Positions 1 to 10,640 of a stretch of 64,000 bases of DNA are shown in pieces. Under the pieces are notes generated by a model that was given only the letters and a program-made list of their open reading frames with translations, was not told the origin of the DNA and did no database searches. Numbering within the stretch: position 1 is the stretch's first letter; each line of letters begins with the position of its first letter. Position numbers and translations under genes: made by a program. This DNA is from Anniella stebbinsi. Taxonomy: Eukaryota > Chordata > Lepidosauria > Squamata > Anniellidae. The stretch lies in assembly GCA_029215795.1 (NCBI GenBank), contig JARDYH010000003.1, positions 104,316,609-104,380,608 of the forward strand, given 5' to 3'.

Positions 1-87
1 ATCTCACTGCTCACATAGCTTCTGAGCAAGAGCAATCTGTTGGGTTGGGGGGGGGGGGGGGGGCTGCCAACTGCTGCTGCTCAGTAT
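1..87. other. Unassigned flank with G homopolymer
   Basis: No gene or repeat is recognised. A run of about 17 G near 46-63 is the only structure. The last eight bases (80-87) are the left target-site duplication of the following MITE. Confidence 0.5.
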
Positions 88-398
88 TAGACTGACCATA
101 TGAAAAGGAGGACAGGGCTCATGTAACTTTAACAGTTGCAGAGAAAGGGAAATTTCAGCCAGTGCCATTTGTATGCAATTACAAATTCCCTCTTCATCAC
201 AACAGTTAAAGTTGCAGCCACTATACTGGAGTGACCATATACAAAAGAAGGCAGGGCCCCTGCAACTTTAACAGTTGTGATGAAGAGGGAATTTCACCAG
301 GAACTAATTGCATACAAATGACACTGGCTGAAATTCCCTTTTCTCTACAACTGTTAAAGTTCCATGAGCCCTGTCCTCCTTTTCATATGGTCAGCCTA
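88..398. mobile_element. Palindromic hAT-like MITE, copy 1
   Basis: The ends are TAGACTGACC and GGTCAGCCTA, flanked by an exact 8-bp duplication CTCAGTAT (80-87, 399-406). An 8-bp TSD is typical of the hAT superfamily; the assignment is inference because no transposase is present. The 311-bp body is a near-complete inverted repeat, and each half contains its own smaller inverted pair built on CTTTAACAGTTGT and GGAATTTC. This copy carries the CATATGAAAAGGAGGACAGGG terminal variant (type A). It has no coding capacity. Confidence 0.85.
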
Positions 399-406
399 CT
401 CAGTAT

Positions 407-599
407 CACATATTTCCATTGTTGTCCTCCCTAAATGCAGTAGTCCATATTTGACTGTGCTGGGTTGGAAGCACAGGGCCAATTGAAAAGCATAATAGCG
501 TCACTCTGCTTAGCTCCTCCCCTCCCACTTGGGGTTGTAGCCTCCAATTTAGAGATGGATTCTTCCACTTAGGGTTAAATCCTTCCTTCTTTGGGTTCT
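407..599. other. Unassigned AT-rich spacer
   Basis: No recognisable feature was found between the MITE duplication and the CR1 remnant. Confidence 0.4.
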
Positions 600-800
600 T
601 TTTTTACTTTCCTTTTTTCTAAGTCAACGAGCCCCCAACTTTTCCTCATAGGGGTATTGTTCTGATCCTTTGATCTTTTGGCACCCTTTTCTGCATTCTT
701 CTAACTCTACAATATACTTTTTGAGATTCAGTGACAAGAAGTGTACACAGTACTCCAAGTGTGGTAGCACCATAGATTTATAGATGATCATTAGACACAT
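600..800 (-). mobile_element. Degenerate CR1 LINE fragment
   Basis: Read on the minus strand, this is the CR1 ORF2 C-terminal region. It shares phrases with the better CR1 copy at 48.7-48.9 kb, for example the stretch around 'acacagtactccaagtgtggtagcaccatag' compared with 48796-48830. The frame is destroyed. Its boundaries are approximate. Confidence 0.65.
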
Positions 801-1139
801 AGACAGCTAGATTTGAGATGAGTGCAATTTCCTTCCTGTGCGAAAATTGCTGATATCATGTGCCATCTAAATATCTTTGTAGGTAATGCTGGGTAGAGTC
901 AGTGGTTGTGGTGAAATGTAGTCGTGAGGTCCTGGAAGACAAATTTAGGTTGCAAGGTAAGAGTTGACATCCAGAACCACCAAGATAGTTTTCTCCTTGA
1001 TGTGCTAGTTTACTACATACAGGGAGTTGTTTTAATGTAGGGCAGTTTTTAAAATATGAGCTTCTCAAGTGATACAGGCTACCTCCTCATTCTGTGTAAA
1101 ATACAGAAAAGGTAGGTTTTTATACACAGGACACTTGAG
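801..1139. other. Unassigned spacer
   Basis: Short frames exist on both strands but none resembles a known protein, and no repeat boundary is visible. Confidence 0.4.
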
Positions 1140-2083
1140 GACAGGAATGAAGTGTGGAATGGATCCTCTGGCATGTGCTATTAGACAGAATACTAGTTTT
1201 TACAGTTTTGTGTATGAGTGTTTAGAATTTAAAGTTATTCTTTATACTGATGATCTTTTATTGTTTATCTCGAAACTCTAGTCATTTTTTACAGCTTTGA
1301 TGCGGTTGATTAATACTTTTGGTAATTTATCTGGCTATTCAATTAACTGGCCAAAGTCTGAATTGATACCAATTGGAGATACTATATCTCATACTGTATT
1401 AGCTAACCGGCAATTTCGATGGTGCCCTGATGTTATTACTTATTTGAGAATATTTATTCCCAAAGACATATCTCAAATGATCATGCTAACTTTGAATGAG
1501 TTGATTAATGAGATGTCATGGGATATAGATAACCATCTTTAAAATTGAGTTTTTGGGGTAAGATTAATATTATACCTTGGATTGTTTTTGTTATACATGG
1601 GCTTCCTCAGTCTATACCTGGGAAACATTTCCAAACCTCAATGCTCTGTTCCGTTAAAAATAAAAAGGGGGGAGGTGTCCTCCCCGCCACAGATATCTTT
1701 GAAAAGGATGAAATGTCCAATTAAAGAAGGTGGGTTTGGCTTTCCAGATCTTGATTTACATTATTGGGCCTATTTCTTGACCTATACTAAATTTAGGTCT
1801 TTTCCACTTACATTAGATTTTCTACCTTGGTCAGTTTTTGAATCTGAATCCTATCTGAATCCTCTCTCTCTTTATGGAAGGCATTTGGTTTTGGGCATAT
1901 TAAAAATATAGGGTTCCTCTCACAGTTATGGCTGTTAGAGGTGTGTGGTGTATATTGTTAAAATCTAGGTTTGGCCTAAGCGCTTTTACAGCTTCAGAGT
2001 CTTCTTCACTTTTGGAAGCACTTACTGAGGCTGATCAATTAAATCAACCCACACTCCTATGTTTATAAATTTTTATTACTGGT
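1140..2083 (+). pseudogene. L1-type LINE ORF2 remnant, RT to post-RT
   Basis: Three consecutive frames read as the second half of an L1-like ORF2. The first has DPLACAIRQN followed by LYTDDLLLF, equivalent to the L1 (E/D)PLAxAIRQN and YADD catalytic block, with the alanine changed to threonine. Next comes a segment with SGYSINWPKSELIPIG, matching the L1 'SGY-INW-KSE' block just after YADD. A third has EGGFGFPDLDLHYWA, matching the 'GGxGxP(N/D)xxxYYWA' region. Frameshifts and stops separate the parts, so no functional protein is possible. The element is 5' truncated within the RT domain. A MITE interrupts it at 2084 and it resumes at 2404. Confidence 0.8.
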
Positions 2084-2403
2084 TAGGGTGACCAGATAAA
2101 ATCCAAGTCAGGGCTCATGTAACTTTAACAGTTGTACAGAAAAGGGAATTTCAGCCAGTGTCATTTGTATGCAATTAGTCCCTGGTGAAAGTCCCTCTTC
2201 ATCACAACAGTTAAAGTTGCAAGCACTATACTAGGGTGGCCATATACAAAAGAAGGCAGGGCCCCTGCAACTTTAACTGTTGTGATGAAGAGGGAATTTC
2301 ACCAGGAACTAATTGCATACAAATGACACTGGCTGAAATTCCCTTTTCTCTACAACTGTTAAAGTTACATGAGCCCTAACCTGGATTTTATCTGGTCACC
2401 CTA
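2084..2403. mobile_element. Palindromic hAT-like MITE, copy 2 (inside L1)
   Basis: The ends TAGGGTGACC and GGTCACCCTA are flanked by near-identical 8-bp duplications TTACTGGT (2076-2083) and TTACTCGT (2404-2411). This is the type B terminal variant, with AGATAAAATCC next to the TIR instead of CATATGAAAAGG. Its position inside the LINE shows it inserted after the L1 copy. Confidence 0.85.
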
Positions 2404-2958
2404 TTACTCGTGACGAAATGTGATACACAGAGTCTTAAGCAGGAATGGAATAGGGAACCTGTCTGCCCCATTTGGCCTAATCAATGGATTGCCACTTTAG
2501 CATTTGTACCTGAAGCATCTGTGGATCTCAGGTTACACCTTATTCAGCAAAAACTCTTATTCTGTGTCAATTGAATGCTACAACATCTTTTAATATGGGC
2601 ATGTCTAAGACAGCTAATTGCTGGAAATGTAACACAACTAATGCTTCTTTTAGCCATATGTTCTGTCAGTGCCCAATAGTTGCCTCTTTTGGGGAGGAGG
2701 TTATACGGAACAACCTTGTACTGGATTTACTGATGTACATGTCCTCTTAGAAGCTAACGCATAGAGCAAATGAATTCTCCATGCCCTTTTGACAGCTAAA
2801 AGACTAATATTATAACATTGGAAGGATAATACTCAGCTCCTGTAATGCAATGGACCGAGGCCCTTACAACACTTTCAACATTTGAATGGGTGATATATAG
2901 AGGCCACTGGTCTGCCTTTGTTGGAGTTTATGTATAATTCTTAGAAAGCTGTATTTTC

Positions 2959-3016
<58 letters not shown>

Positions 3017-3134
3017 CTCACACACTTCATATGCATTCATTGAAGTTGAGCTATTCAGATCTATGTAGCTACATTTTTTCCACTTTACGGTTTGGTTTTG
3101 TTGAAATTTCACAATAAAAATTAATTTTAAAAAG
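2404..3134 (+). pseudogene. L1-type LINE 3' end with CCHC motif
   Basis: This continues the element from 1140-2083. At about 2595-2690 the translation reads CWKCNTTNASFSHMFCQCP, a C-x2-C-x8-H-x4-C knuckle as found at the C terminus of L1-like ORF2 proteins. A 3' UTR follows, with an AT/AC microsatellite, and the element ends in an A-rich tail at about 3110-3134. The frames are broken. Confidence 0.7.
2959..3016. repeat. (AT)n(AC)n microsatellite
   Basis: A compound dinucleotide tract of alternating AT followed by AC, lying in the L1 3' region. Confidence 0.95.
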
Positions 3135-4925
3135 AAGTGTAGAATGAAGTGTTTCTATCTGATGTGCTGGTTGGCTACTTGCAGGAAATTATTTTTTCTT
3201 CACTCAGGGAAGTGAAGAAATCAATAATCTGGAGTGGTGCGGTTCATTCTCCCGCCTCATTCTTCCTCACCTGTAAATTCAGTGTTAGCTGTTCTAGTAT
3301 TTCCAAGAGGGAACTTGGGAAACATAGCTTAATTAGGCTGCAATTCTGTGCACACTTATTTGGAGGTAAGTAGCGCTTGCAACATTTCTACTCCATAAAA
3401 GATGTTCTGCTCCATAGAAGCCTTTGAAACAAATGACTTTTTTTATAAATTGTATAAAGTTATACAGATTCTCACAGATTTTATAAATTGTATAAAGTTA
3501 TGCAGATTCTCACATCCCATACATAGAATCATTCTTGTATAAGACTTAACTTCATTTTATTGACTGTCATTTATAGAGGGTGGTGCTCCTGATTTCCAAC
3601 TGACATTCTTAGTTTTCTCAGGGCATAATATAGAAGACTTGGGACTTGAAATATAAAACCCAAATTAATATTTTGGCTGTATAAACATTACACTGAACCC
3701 TGCACAATTACTGCCAAGTCCTGACGCTCTTCTTCCCTCCGGTAAGTTGCTCTTTTCTCCCTTCCCTCCAAGTATGAAAACCATTAGTGATATTCTAAAA
3801 AGAATTTCTTAATACAGCACATACACACAATCTCTTTGGACTCTGGATTACATCTTAAACAAGAGCCTTGACAGCTGTGTGTATATATATTCAAAATCAT
3901 ATTAAAAGCTCTTAGACTTCTGACAGTGATATTCTGCAGCACTTTAAGTGTACGTTTTCGTTAGCTTAAAAAAAAATTAAATCACGTCTGGTGTGTTTGA
4001 TATTACTTATGAGAAAATGTTTCTAAAAATAGTCACATTCCTTTTATTTGCTTTAGAATCGTGATGTATGGCAGGAGTGACTAGAACTGGAATCTCAACA
4101 AATCGAAGAGTAATCCGATGCTAATTACTAGACTTTATGTTTTCCTATGCTTACTCACTAGATATAAAATAGAAGTTTACCGAACTCATTTCCAAATCTT
4201 TTAAACATGTTTGTCAAATGTATTTATTTCTAAAACTATATCCCACTTGCCAACAAAAATTGGTTCCCAAAATGGCTCAGGACAATTAAAATACAATACA
4301 AATTGCAATTAAAATGCAACACAAAATCCTGCTATAGGGGAGGGGGGATTTTCAACTGGAGTTGGATCCAGGCATGATGGAGAGGGGATGCCAGATTGCT
4401 GCCTCTCACCTCTCTCTGACAGCCATTGCCGTTCACTGATGCCTTGAACCATGAAGACATGACAATATTGCCCATTGTCTGTTAACATTAAATGTTGGAA
4501 TCCCCAGCAACAGAGGTCCTGCTCAGATGTATATGGAACAAAGAGGGAAGGAAGCACCAACAAGCTAGAGACAAAAGGAGAGCAAAGCTCTGGTGCTATG
4601 TAAAAATATTTTTTTCTTTATTTCTTATGTCTTATCCTCTGTATGCTTGACGCGTTTTGGTGGTGAAACCTTCGTCAGGAGCTTCACAAAAACTAAAATA
4701 CAAACATAAAATCATTAAAGATTGTCTTAAGCTAGCATGAAAACAACACCCCTACACCAACTGAAGCATATCTTAGTATACATTCTTTTGCTATCCAAGA
4801 GAAACACCAGAAATATTCAACATTTGCACATTCATGAAAGAGTTTTGTTTTGTTTTTAGAAAAAACTGACCAGGAGCACTTCTTTACAAATTGTTGTTAT
4901 TATTCTAACAGAAAACAGTTTAAAG
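3135..4925. other. Mostly unassigned spacer
   Basis: No gene is recognised. At 3344-3372 a short phrase resembles the squamate interspersed repeat also seen near 22.6, 35.0 and 55.0 kb. A 38-bp tandem duplication lies at 3441-3515. Short open frames at 3149-3373 and 4309-4563 (minus) do not resemble known proteins. Confidence 0.5.
3441..3515. repeat. Two-copy 38-bp tandem duplication
   Basis: The unit beginning TTTTATAAATTGTATAAAG occurs at 3441 and again at 3479, differing by about one base (TATACAG versus TATGCAG). It looks like a simple replication-slippage duplication. Confidence 0.9.
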
Positions 4926-5890
4926 TTTTTGGTCATATACTGTCCCGATACCGGTATATGATCCCATAGGTAGCCTGGGCCCAAACCATGTAGGGCTCAT
5001 ATACCGGGACGGTATATATCTAAGTCGGCTCTTATCCGAGAGATTTTATCTGAGAAATGATCGCTAAAGGCATCACAGCGAACTACCGAAGACTCTAAAA
5101 TCAGATTCAGGGGAGAAGGTGCCTGGGTTAGACCCCTCACCACCCTGAACCATTCTGCTGGACGTGAATTCGCAGACGCAATGCGTGCAGAGAAGAAAGC
5201 TTTCTTCGCTGCACGTATTGCCACCCCATAGAAACGAAGATGTTCTCTATGTCGTGTCTTGTCGGATATAAGTCAAGTTTTCCGCCATCGGCGCTCCAGT
5301 CGTTGTCCTTTCTGCTTCAACTCCCTGAGGTCTTCTGTATACCAGGGTGCCCTATTAGAAGCGGGCCGGAGAGGACATTTGGGGGCGATCGTGTCGATAG
5401 CCCTAGTTAGGTCTTGATTCCATCTATTGACCAGGGCTTCTACAGGATTGTCGATGATACCAGCCATAGAACCCTCCAAGGCTTTCTAGAATCCAGAAGG
5501 ATCCGTCAGCCTTCGAGGGCGGACCATCTTAATAGTCCGCCACCCCTGCAGGGGCGGGTGGTAGCTGTGATACTAACCCTGACCAGAAAATGGTCTGTCC
5601 ATGACAATTTGGAGGTATTCAATACCTCCGCCCACAGATCCGTCTGTTCGGAACTGAAAACAGCATCGAGGGTATGACCTGCTGAATGTGTGGGTCCAGG
5701 GACTAATTGGGATAGGCCCATGTTTGTCATGGATGCCATGAACTCCCGAGCTCCACCTGACAAACTGGCCTCGAATGGGATGTTGAAATCGCCCAGGACC
5801 AAAAGCCTGGGTGAATCCAACACCAGCTCCGAGACCAGGGAGTCTGATAGGCAGCGGGGTGGCCGGTACACTAACAGAATCCAGACAAGA
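4926..5890 (-). pseudogene. L2 LINE ORF2 5' part, inverted: endonuclease and linker
   Basis: On the minus strand this encodes the L2-clade endonuclease: LLVYRPP at the upstream end, LLVLGDFNIP (the Asp/Asn catalytic block) and TDHFLV (the SDHHLV-type block, first His changed to Phe). Downstream come APWYTEDLRELK and KISRIRADLD of the endonuclease-RT linker. One or more frame breaks separate the pieces (5940-5506, 5479-5273, 5224-4997). It lies head to head with the sense 3' part starting near 5880, which is the structure expected from twin priming. At the left edge, 4968-5002 is an inverted near-copy of 6342-6376, so a third piece was joined there. Confidence 0.85.
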
Positions 5891-6697
5891 CGGAGATGCT
5901 TGCTGTCAAAGGCCCCAACCTGGGTTTGGAGGTGTGTCAACCAGTTCTGGATGGGGTTACACCCCCCCTGAAAGACTGTGTTCGCAGCTTGGGGGTACTC
6001 CTGGATCCGTCGCTCCAGATGACAGCTCAGATTGATGCGATGGCCAGGAGTGCCTACTATCAGCTTCGGCTGATACGCCAGCTGCGCCCCTTCCTAGAGT
6101 TGGAAGACTTAAAGACGGTAGTGCACGCACTGGTAACTTCGAGACTCGACTTCTGCAATGCGCTGTACATAGGACTACCTAGTCCGGAAACTTCAACTTC
6201 TTCAAAATATGGCAGCCAGGTTGGTCACCGGCACACCTAGGGGTGACCACATTACACCAGTTTTAAAATCACTTCACTGGCTGCCGGTCTGTTTCCAGGC
6301 AAAGTATAAAGTGTTGGTTATTACCTTTAAAGCCCTACATGGTTTGGGCCCAGGCTACCTATGAGATCGCCTTCTCCCATACAATCCGCCCCGCACGCTT
6401 AGGTCCTCTGGGAAGAACGTACTCAAGCCAGCCAGAACTAGGCTGGCGAGTGTTACCCAGAGGACCTTCTCTTCTATGACTCCCAGACTATGGAATGGTC
6501 TGCCAGAGGAGGTTAGACAAATTGGCAGTCTTCATGAATTTAAGAGTGTCATGAAGACTGTTCTCTTCCGGCAGGCCTATCCGGATGAATTTTAAATGTT
6601 TTAATGATGTGTTTCTCTTGTTTTTAAATTTTTTAACTTTGTCATGCTTGTATTTGCATTGTGTTCCCTGCCTCGATCCGTAGGGAGAGGCGAGTTA
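5880..6697 (+). pseudogene. L2 LINE ORF2 3' part, sense
   Basis: The forward frame starts at PDKTEML and continues through VLDGVTPPLKD, RSLGVLLDPSL, YYQLRLIRQLRPFL and LDFCNALYIGLP, collinear with the intact L2 C-terminal region at 40268-41065. The frame shifts near 6180 and then resumes as LHWLPVCFQ, ALHGLGPGYL and TPRLWNGLPEEV, ending at a stop near 6595. The 3' UTR ends with a CCTGCCTCGATCCG...GGAGAGGCGAGTTATAAATAA tail, an L2 tail subtype also seen at 17.3, 26.8 and 59.7 kb. The junction with the inverted part lies at 5878-5892, over a short overlap of about 12 bases. Confidence 0.88.
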
Positions 6698-6754
6698 TAA
6701 ATAATAATAATAATAATAATAATAATAATTATTATTATTATTATTATTATTATT
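6698..6754. repeat. (AAT)n(ATT)n palindromic microsatellite
   Basis: About nine to ten AAT units are followed by a similar number of ATT units, so the tract is self-complementary. It grew from the L2 poly(AAT) tail. Confidence 0.95.
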
Positions 6755-7805
6755 TTGCTATGGGGAAAATACTGTATTTTTGGCAGTCATGCGATGAAAC
6801 TGCCATCGTTTCTCCTTGTAATCCTTCCATTGCTTTGTGTGGGCAGGTGTTGTGTGGTGCAGAGTTGACATCAGTACTGATGAGGATCAGTTGGGAGTGT
6901 CTCCTCCTGTGCCTCCACCCCTCTGCTCCCACTCATCTCCATATTTCCAAGGCTTAAGCAGATGGGCAACCGGGAAGGGATGGTGGTTGCAATGGACGTG
7001 AGCACATGCAACCCCTTTCCAATTAATCCACCTGCTCAAAGGAGAGAAGTATTACTGTTGCTTTTAGAACATTTTCAGATGGCAGGGAAATCGCATGGCT
7101 GAGAAGCATGGTCATAGCTGCAAAGATATTCTTACAGGGACAATACTGGTTTGCACGTGGGATTGGGGGAGGCAGTCCTCTGAAGATGCAGACATCTGAA
7201 CATGCAGACTTCTGAACTTGTGAAGAATCAGCGCTTCGTAATGGGATGGGAGCTGCTCTGCATGTGCTGCTAGGAAAACGTTTAGCCCATTCTATTAAAT
7301 CCCCCTACACGCACACACAGGAGAAAAGTGTAACCCCCTTCAACGCAATCCCCTCTCCCAGTGTATACATAGACGAGAAAAAAGTTACTGTTGTTTTTAC
7401 AGGGACATAACTGACTTGCGGTGGGGGGGGGGGGGAATCTCCAATGATGCAAACTTCTGAACTTGTGAGGAAGCGTTTCATTTCATGCTGAGAGAGGGGT
7501 GGGGTGACTCCAGCTGGGTGGACAGCCGATAACATCCTGCAAAGCTCCACCCACCCTTGCAAACGGCATATAGCGTTATGCATAAAAAGATAAATTGGCT
7601 GTATAAATACCTCGTTTACATCCCCAAAAGAATCCAGAACAGGAAGAAGTGGTAAATCACTGGAGAAAATGCCCTGTCAGAAGATGGCCCTACTGTATTT
7701 AGTGGGGCTTGCATAGGATTATATACTCTAGAAAAGTTTCTAGTTGTACCTAAACCGTTATGACTTTAAGTAGTCCAGTTGTGCAGAGTTCTTCTAAAAG
7801 ATAGA
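6755..7805. other. Unassigned spacer
   Basis: Nothing is recognised. A G-run lies at about 7422-7435. Short frames on both strands look like chance. Confidence 0.4.
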
Positions 7806-7985
7806 TCCAGGCATTTGGTGGCTATGAATTTTTTAGATTAAAAGTTACAAAAGTTTTTCCACAGAGGCTTGAGCTGTCATTGCACCCCCCCTCCCCTGCC
7901 TCCCTCTCCCTCTTTTATCTGTCAAAACTCCGTGTTGTTGTAACTTTTAATCTAAAAAATTCATAGCCACCAAATGCCTGCACCT
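7806..7985. repeat. Inverted repeat, about 50-bp arms
   Basis: The arm at about 7808-7857 (GATCCAGGCATTTGGTGGCT...) is the reverse complement of 7931-7982 with few mismatches. The loop is about 75 bases and pyrimidine-rich. The right arm is also the first unit of the degenerate array that follows. Confidence 0.85.
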
Positions 7986-8530
7986 ATCTTTCTGAAATTT
8001 CTCACAGATAATTACCCCTAACCCATCTACAAAGTAAGCAACTTTCAGATTTCTAACTTTTAAAATACAAAAGTTATAGGTGTTTCTTTCCTCATTGTTT
8101 CAAAAATACCTTGCCACTACATGCCTGGACCTATCTTTCTGAAGTTTCTCACACATATAAATCAAAGTGGTATCTGTAATGTGCCCAAGTTTCCTGTTTG
8201 TATCTTTAAAAATAAAAACGTTGAAGGCATAACTTTTCTAAAATTAATTGCCACACAAGGCAAGCACCTATGTTTCTAAAATTTTACACACATGGGTCCC
8301 AACATACCACCTGCAATGTGACAAAGTTTCATGTGTGAAACTTTAAAAATGAAAAAGGTATAGGCATTCCTGGTTCATTATTTAAAAAAAAAATTGTCAC
8401 AAAATGCCTGCACCAATCTTTCTGAAATTTCTCACAGGTAACTACCCCTAACCCATCTACAAAGTGCCCAAGTTTCATCCTTCTATCTTTAAAAATGAAA
8501 AAAGTTATATGCGTTTTTGTAACACAATAG
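7960..8530. repeat. Degenerate array of about 130-150-bp units
   Basis: The phrase TGCCTG(C/G)ACC(T/A)ATCTTTCTGAA recurs at about 7975, 8120 and 8405, with a weaker copy near 8262. Each is followed by TTTCTCACA and, further on, GTGCCCAAGTTTC plus 'atctttaaaaatgaaaaa'. The units are diverged. Similar phrasing occurs in the fold-back element at 31.5-32.0 kb, so this array is probably transposon-derived. Confidence 0.7.
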
Positions 8531-8539
8531 TAGGCTTTG

Positions 8540-8706
8540 GGGGAAAGCATTTAAAATGGCGTCCGATTTTTTCTGATCCGGATTGGGTCCCATCAGATTG
8601 GATCGGATGGTTCATAGGATCAGAATTGGAATCGTTTCATTTTATCCGATTTTGGCTGGATCAGATCTGGATCGTGGATCGGATCCAATCCGCTGCACAT
8701 CCCTAC
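8540..8706. mobile_element. Possible DNA-transposon end (GATCC-rich)
   Basis: The stretch is dense in GGATC/GATCC and ends in CTGCACATCCCTAC. Endings of this TGCACATCCCTA type are common in reptile non-autonomous elements. No matching opposite end was located, so it is a tentative call. Confidence 0.4.
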
Positions 8707-9770
8707 TTCAAACCTGCTGCTGGTTGAATGTGATGTAAGGGGATTTGGCTATAGTTCTCTCTTCCACTATCTTCTCTACTGGTTCTTTTTATTCACTCCT
8801 CTTGTGGTTTCCCTAGTCTCCTTCCTCTCTAAAATCTCCCATTCTTCCTCACAATTGCCTCACAAAGCCTCCCCATCAGGACCTCCCATAGCAGTTCCTT
8901 AGGGCCAAAACCAGTTGTGCTCTAGGCATCCTGCAGGGGCATGGCGGAAGGCGTAAAGTATCCCCATCCATGTAGCAATGTTTGTCTGACCTTGTGAGGT
9001 CACATTCCATAACTGATGAAGGAATAGCCATTGCATATAAGCTCTACTAGATTCCCTCTGAAACATAGATTCCCTCTGAAAACATTGGAGTACTGGCATT
9101 ATTCTAGCTTCAGAATGAAACTGAACATGGACAAGATAACTGTGCCAGCAGTTGCTGCCATAGGTTTTAATGGGGCAGAAAACTCTTAATAACATCTGAA
9201 CTGCTGCTTAGACCTTCACCAAAATAATGGATTGCCTTCTTTGAGAAGCCTGAAATAAAGTACATCAGCAGCTTTCACTAATTTTAGTATGTCTGTTTGA
9301 AAACTGGAGTAAAAATGGGAAATGTGTCAATGTCAGCACTTTTTCAGTTGCAGTACTTGTGACAATTTTCATCAGATTGGTTTGAAATGTGGCACAATTG
9401 TAGACTCCACCAGTAGATCATGGATTGCAAGTTAGTTCTACAGCTATCATTTTGTTTAGCAATAGTCTGTTGAGGGTTATTATGGCATAAGCTTTCTTCC
9501 CCCCCCCCATTTTTCTTTCTTTTTGTGACTAGCCTTAACTAAAGAAGCAAGCATGTGCCCCTTTTAATATAATAGCCAGTTCCCAGTCACAACATCCCAT
9601 TTCTTTGACACACTCTACCACTGCCATGCTAGAGCATCATAAAGAAAACAATTCAGGAAACCAGCTTCAGAAGAGGAGGCACAATTTCCCTCTGCCTTTC
9701 CCAAAGCCAATTGCTGGACTGGAAGAGGAATAGCTGGGTAAATCAGTCCGGAAACCTTTGAGATGGGCAG
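8707..9770. other. Unassigned spacer
   Basis: No gene or repeat is recognised. A short C-run lies at about 9500. Confidence 0.4.
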
Positions 9771-9828
9771 AGGAGGAGGAGGAGGAGGAGGAGGAGGAGG
9801 AGGAGGAGGAGGAGGAGGAGGAGGAGGA
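9771..9828. repeat. (AGG)n microsatellite
   Basis: About 19 uninterrupted AGG units form a pure purine strand, with mirror symmetry that could form a triplex. Poly-Pro, poly-Ser and similar frames across it are artefacts. Confidence 0.95.
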
Positions 9829-10286
9829 AAAAACAGCAATGTCTGATACCTGGCAGGGAGAAGGTAGATCAGGGCTAAGAAAGAACAGGAAATGCAAGAC
9901 TGAGGGAGATACACCATGAAAAGACCCCTCTCTGCACCCTGTAGGCATCATAATTACTTGTTAGGGGTAAGTATTAACCTTACTGTTTGCACTCTGATAA
10001 AGGAGGATAGAACAGTGGTAAAACGTTATTTATTATGTCCCTTTTTGTGGCTGGTGGCCAAACCTCTATGCATGTCAGTGTGAAAGAGAGTGAGAACATT
10101 TGCTGGGTAGTCAAACCTGTTCTATCAAAATGTGTCAGCTTGGAAGATGCGTCATTAATGTCAGTTGGGAGCCAAGAGCTGGCAGCAAGAACTTGTCATA
10201 ATGAGGCAAGCAAATAGTTTAATCGAGGCAGGTGTTTGTTTTAGCCTCAAAGCTGAGATGTTGGCCACAAATTGTCCCTGCCCTGA
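9829..10286. other. Unassigned spacer
   Basis: No recognisable gene or repeat. Confidence 0.4.
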
Positions 10287-10640
10287 CCCCCTCTAGATGG
10301 ATTCTGTTTGACGCCTGGTTAGCCGATTATGCGCATAATCGCGGAAGCGCTTTATCGTAAATGCTTGTACGCAAGAGGTAATCGAGCGCACAACTGGTGG
10401 CCTTACCGGTTGTTTGAAATGCGTTTTACAAGTAGTTAATGCGGAGAATCGCTTGTTCACATAGGCAAAATGCGCTTTAACGGCCGGAGCAAAATAAAAC
10501 TCGCTATTTAACGCGTGTTTGATAATGTGCATAATCGGAGAGATAAAGCGCCTCTACGCCCGATTTGCACTCCGTTCTTGTAGAGGTAAAATTTTTAATG
10601 ACACTTCAAAGAGCTTTAAACGTCTCGTGTAGAGGCAGCC
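10287..10640 (-). mobile_element. GCGCAT-rich MITE, copy 1
   Basis: Reverse-oriented copy of the family also at 20565, 51241 and 57407. The outer end reads as CCCCTCTAG on the left and TAGAGGCAGCC on the right, i.e. terminal inverted repeats of the form GGCTGCCTCTACA. The body is dense in CpG within ATGCGCAT-type motifs. A frame of about 80 codons (10293-10532, minus) is shared in part with copies 2 and 4 but matches no known protein. Confidence 0.85.

Noticed and set aside
4620..4690. 'gcgttttggtggtgaaaccttcgtcagg' as a conserved functional site
   Set aside because: Similar phrases occur in old interspersed repeats of vertebrates, and there is no boundary or second copy here.
9615..9951. 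Poly-Pro or poly-Ser protein
   Set aside because: Translation of the (AGG)n microsatellite.
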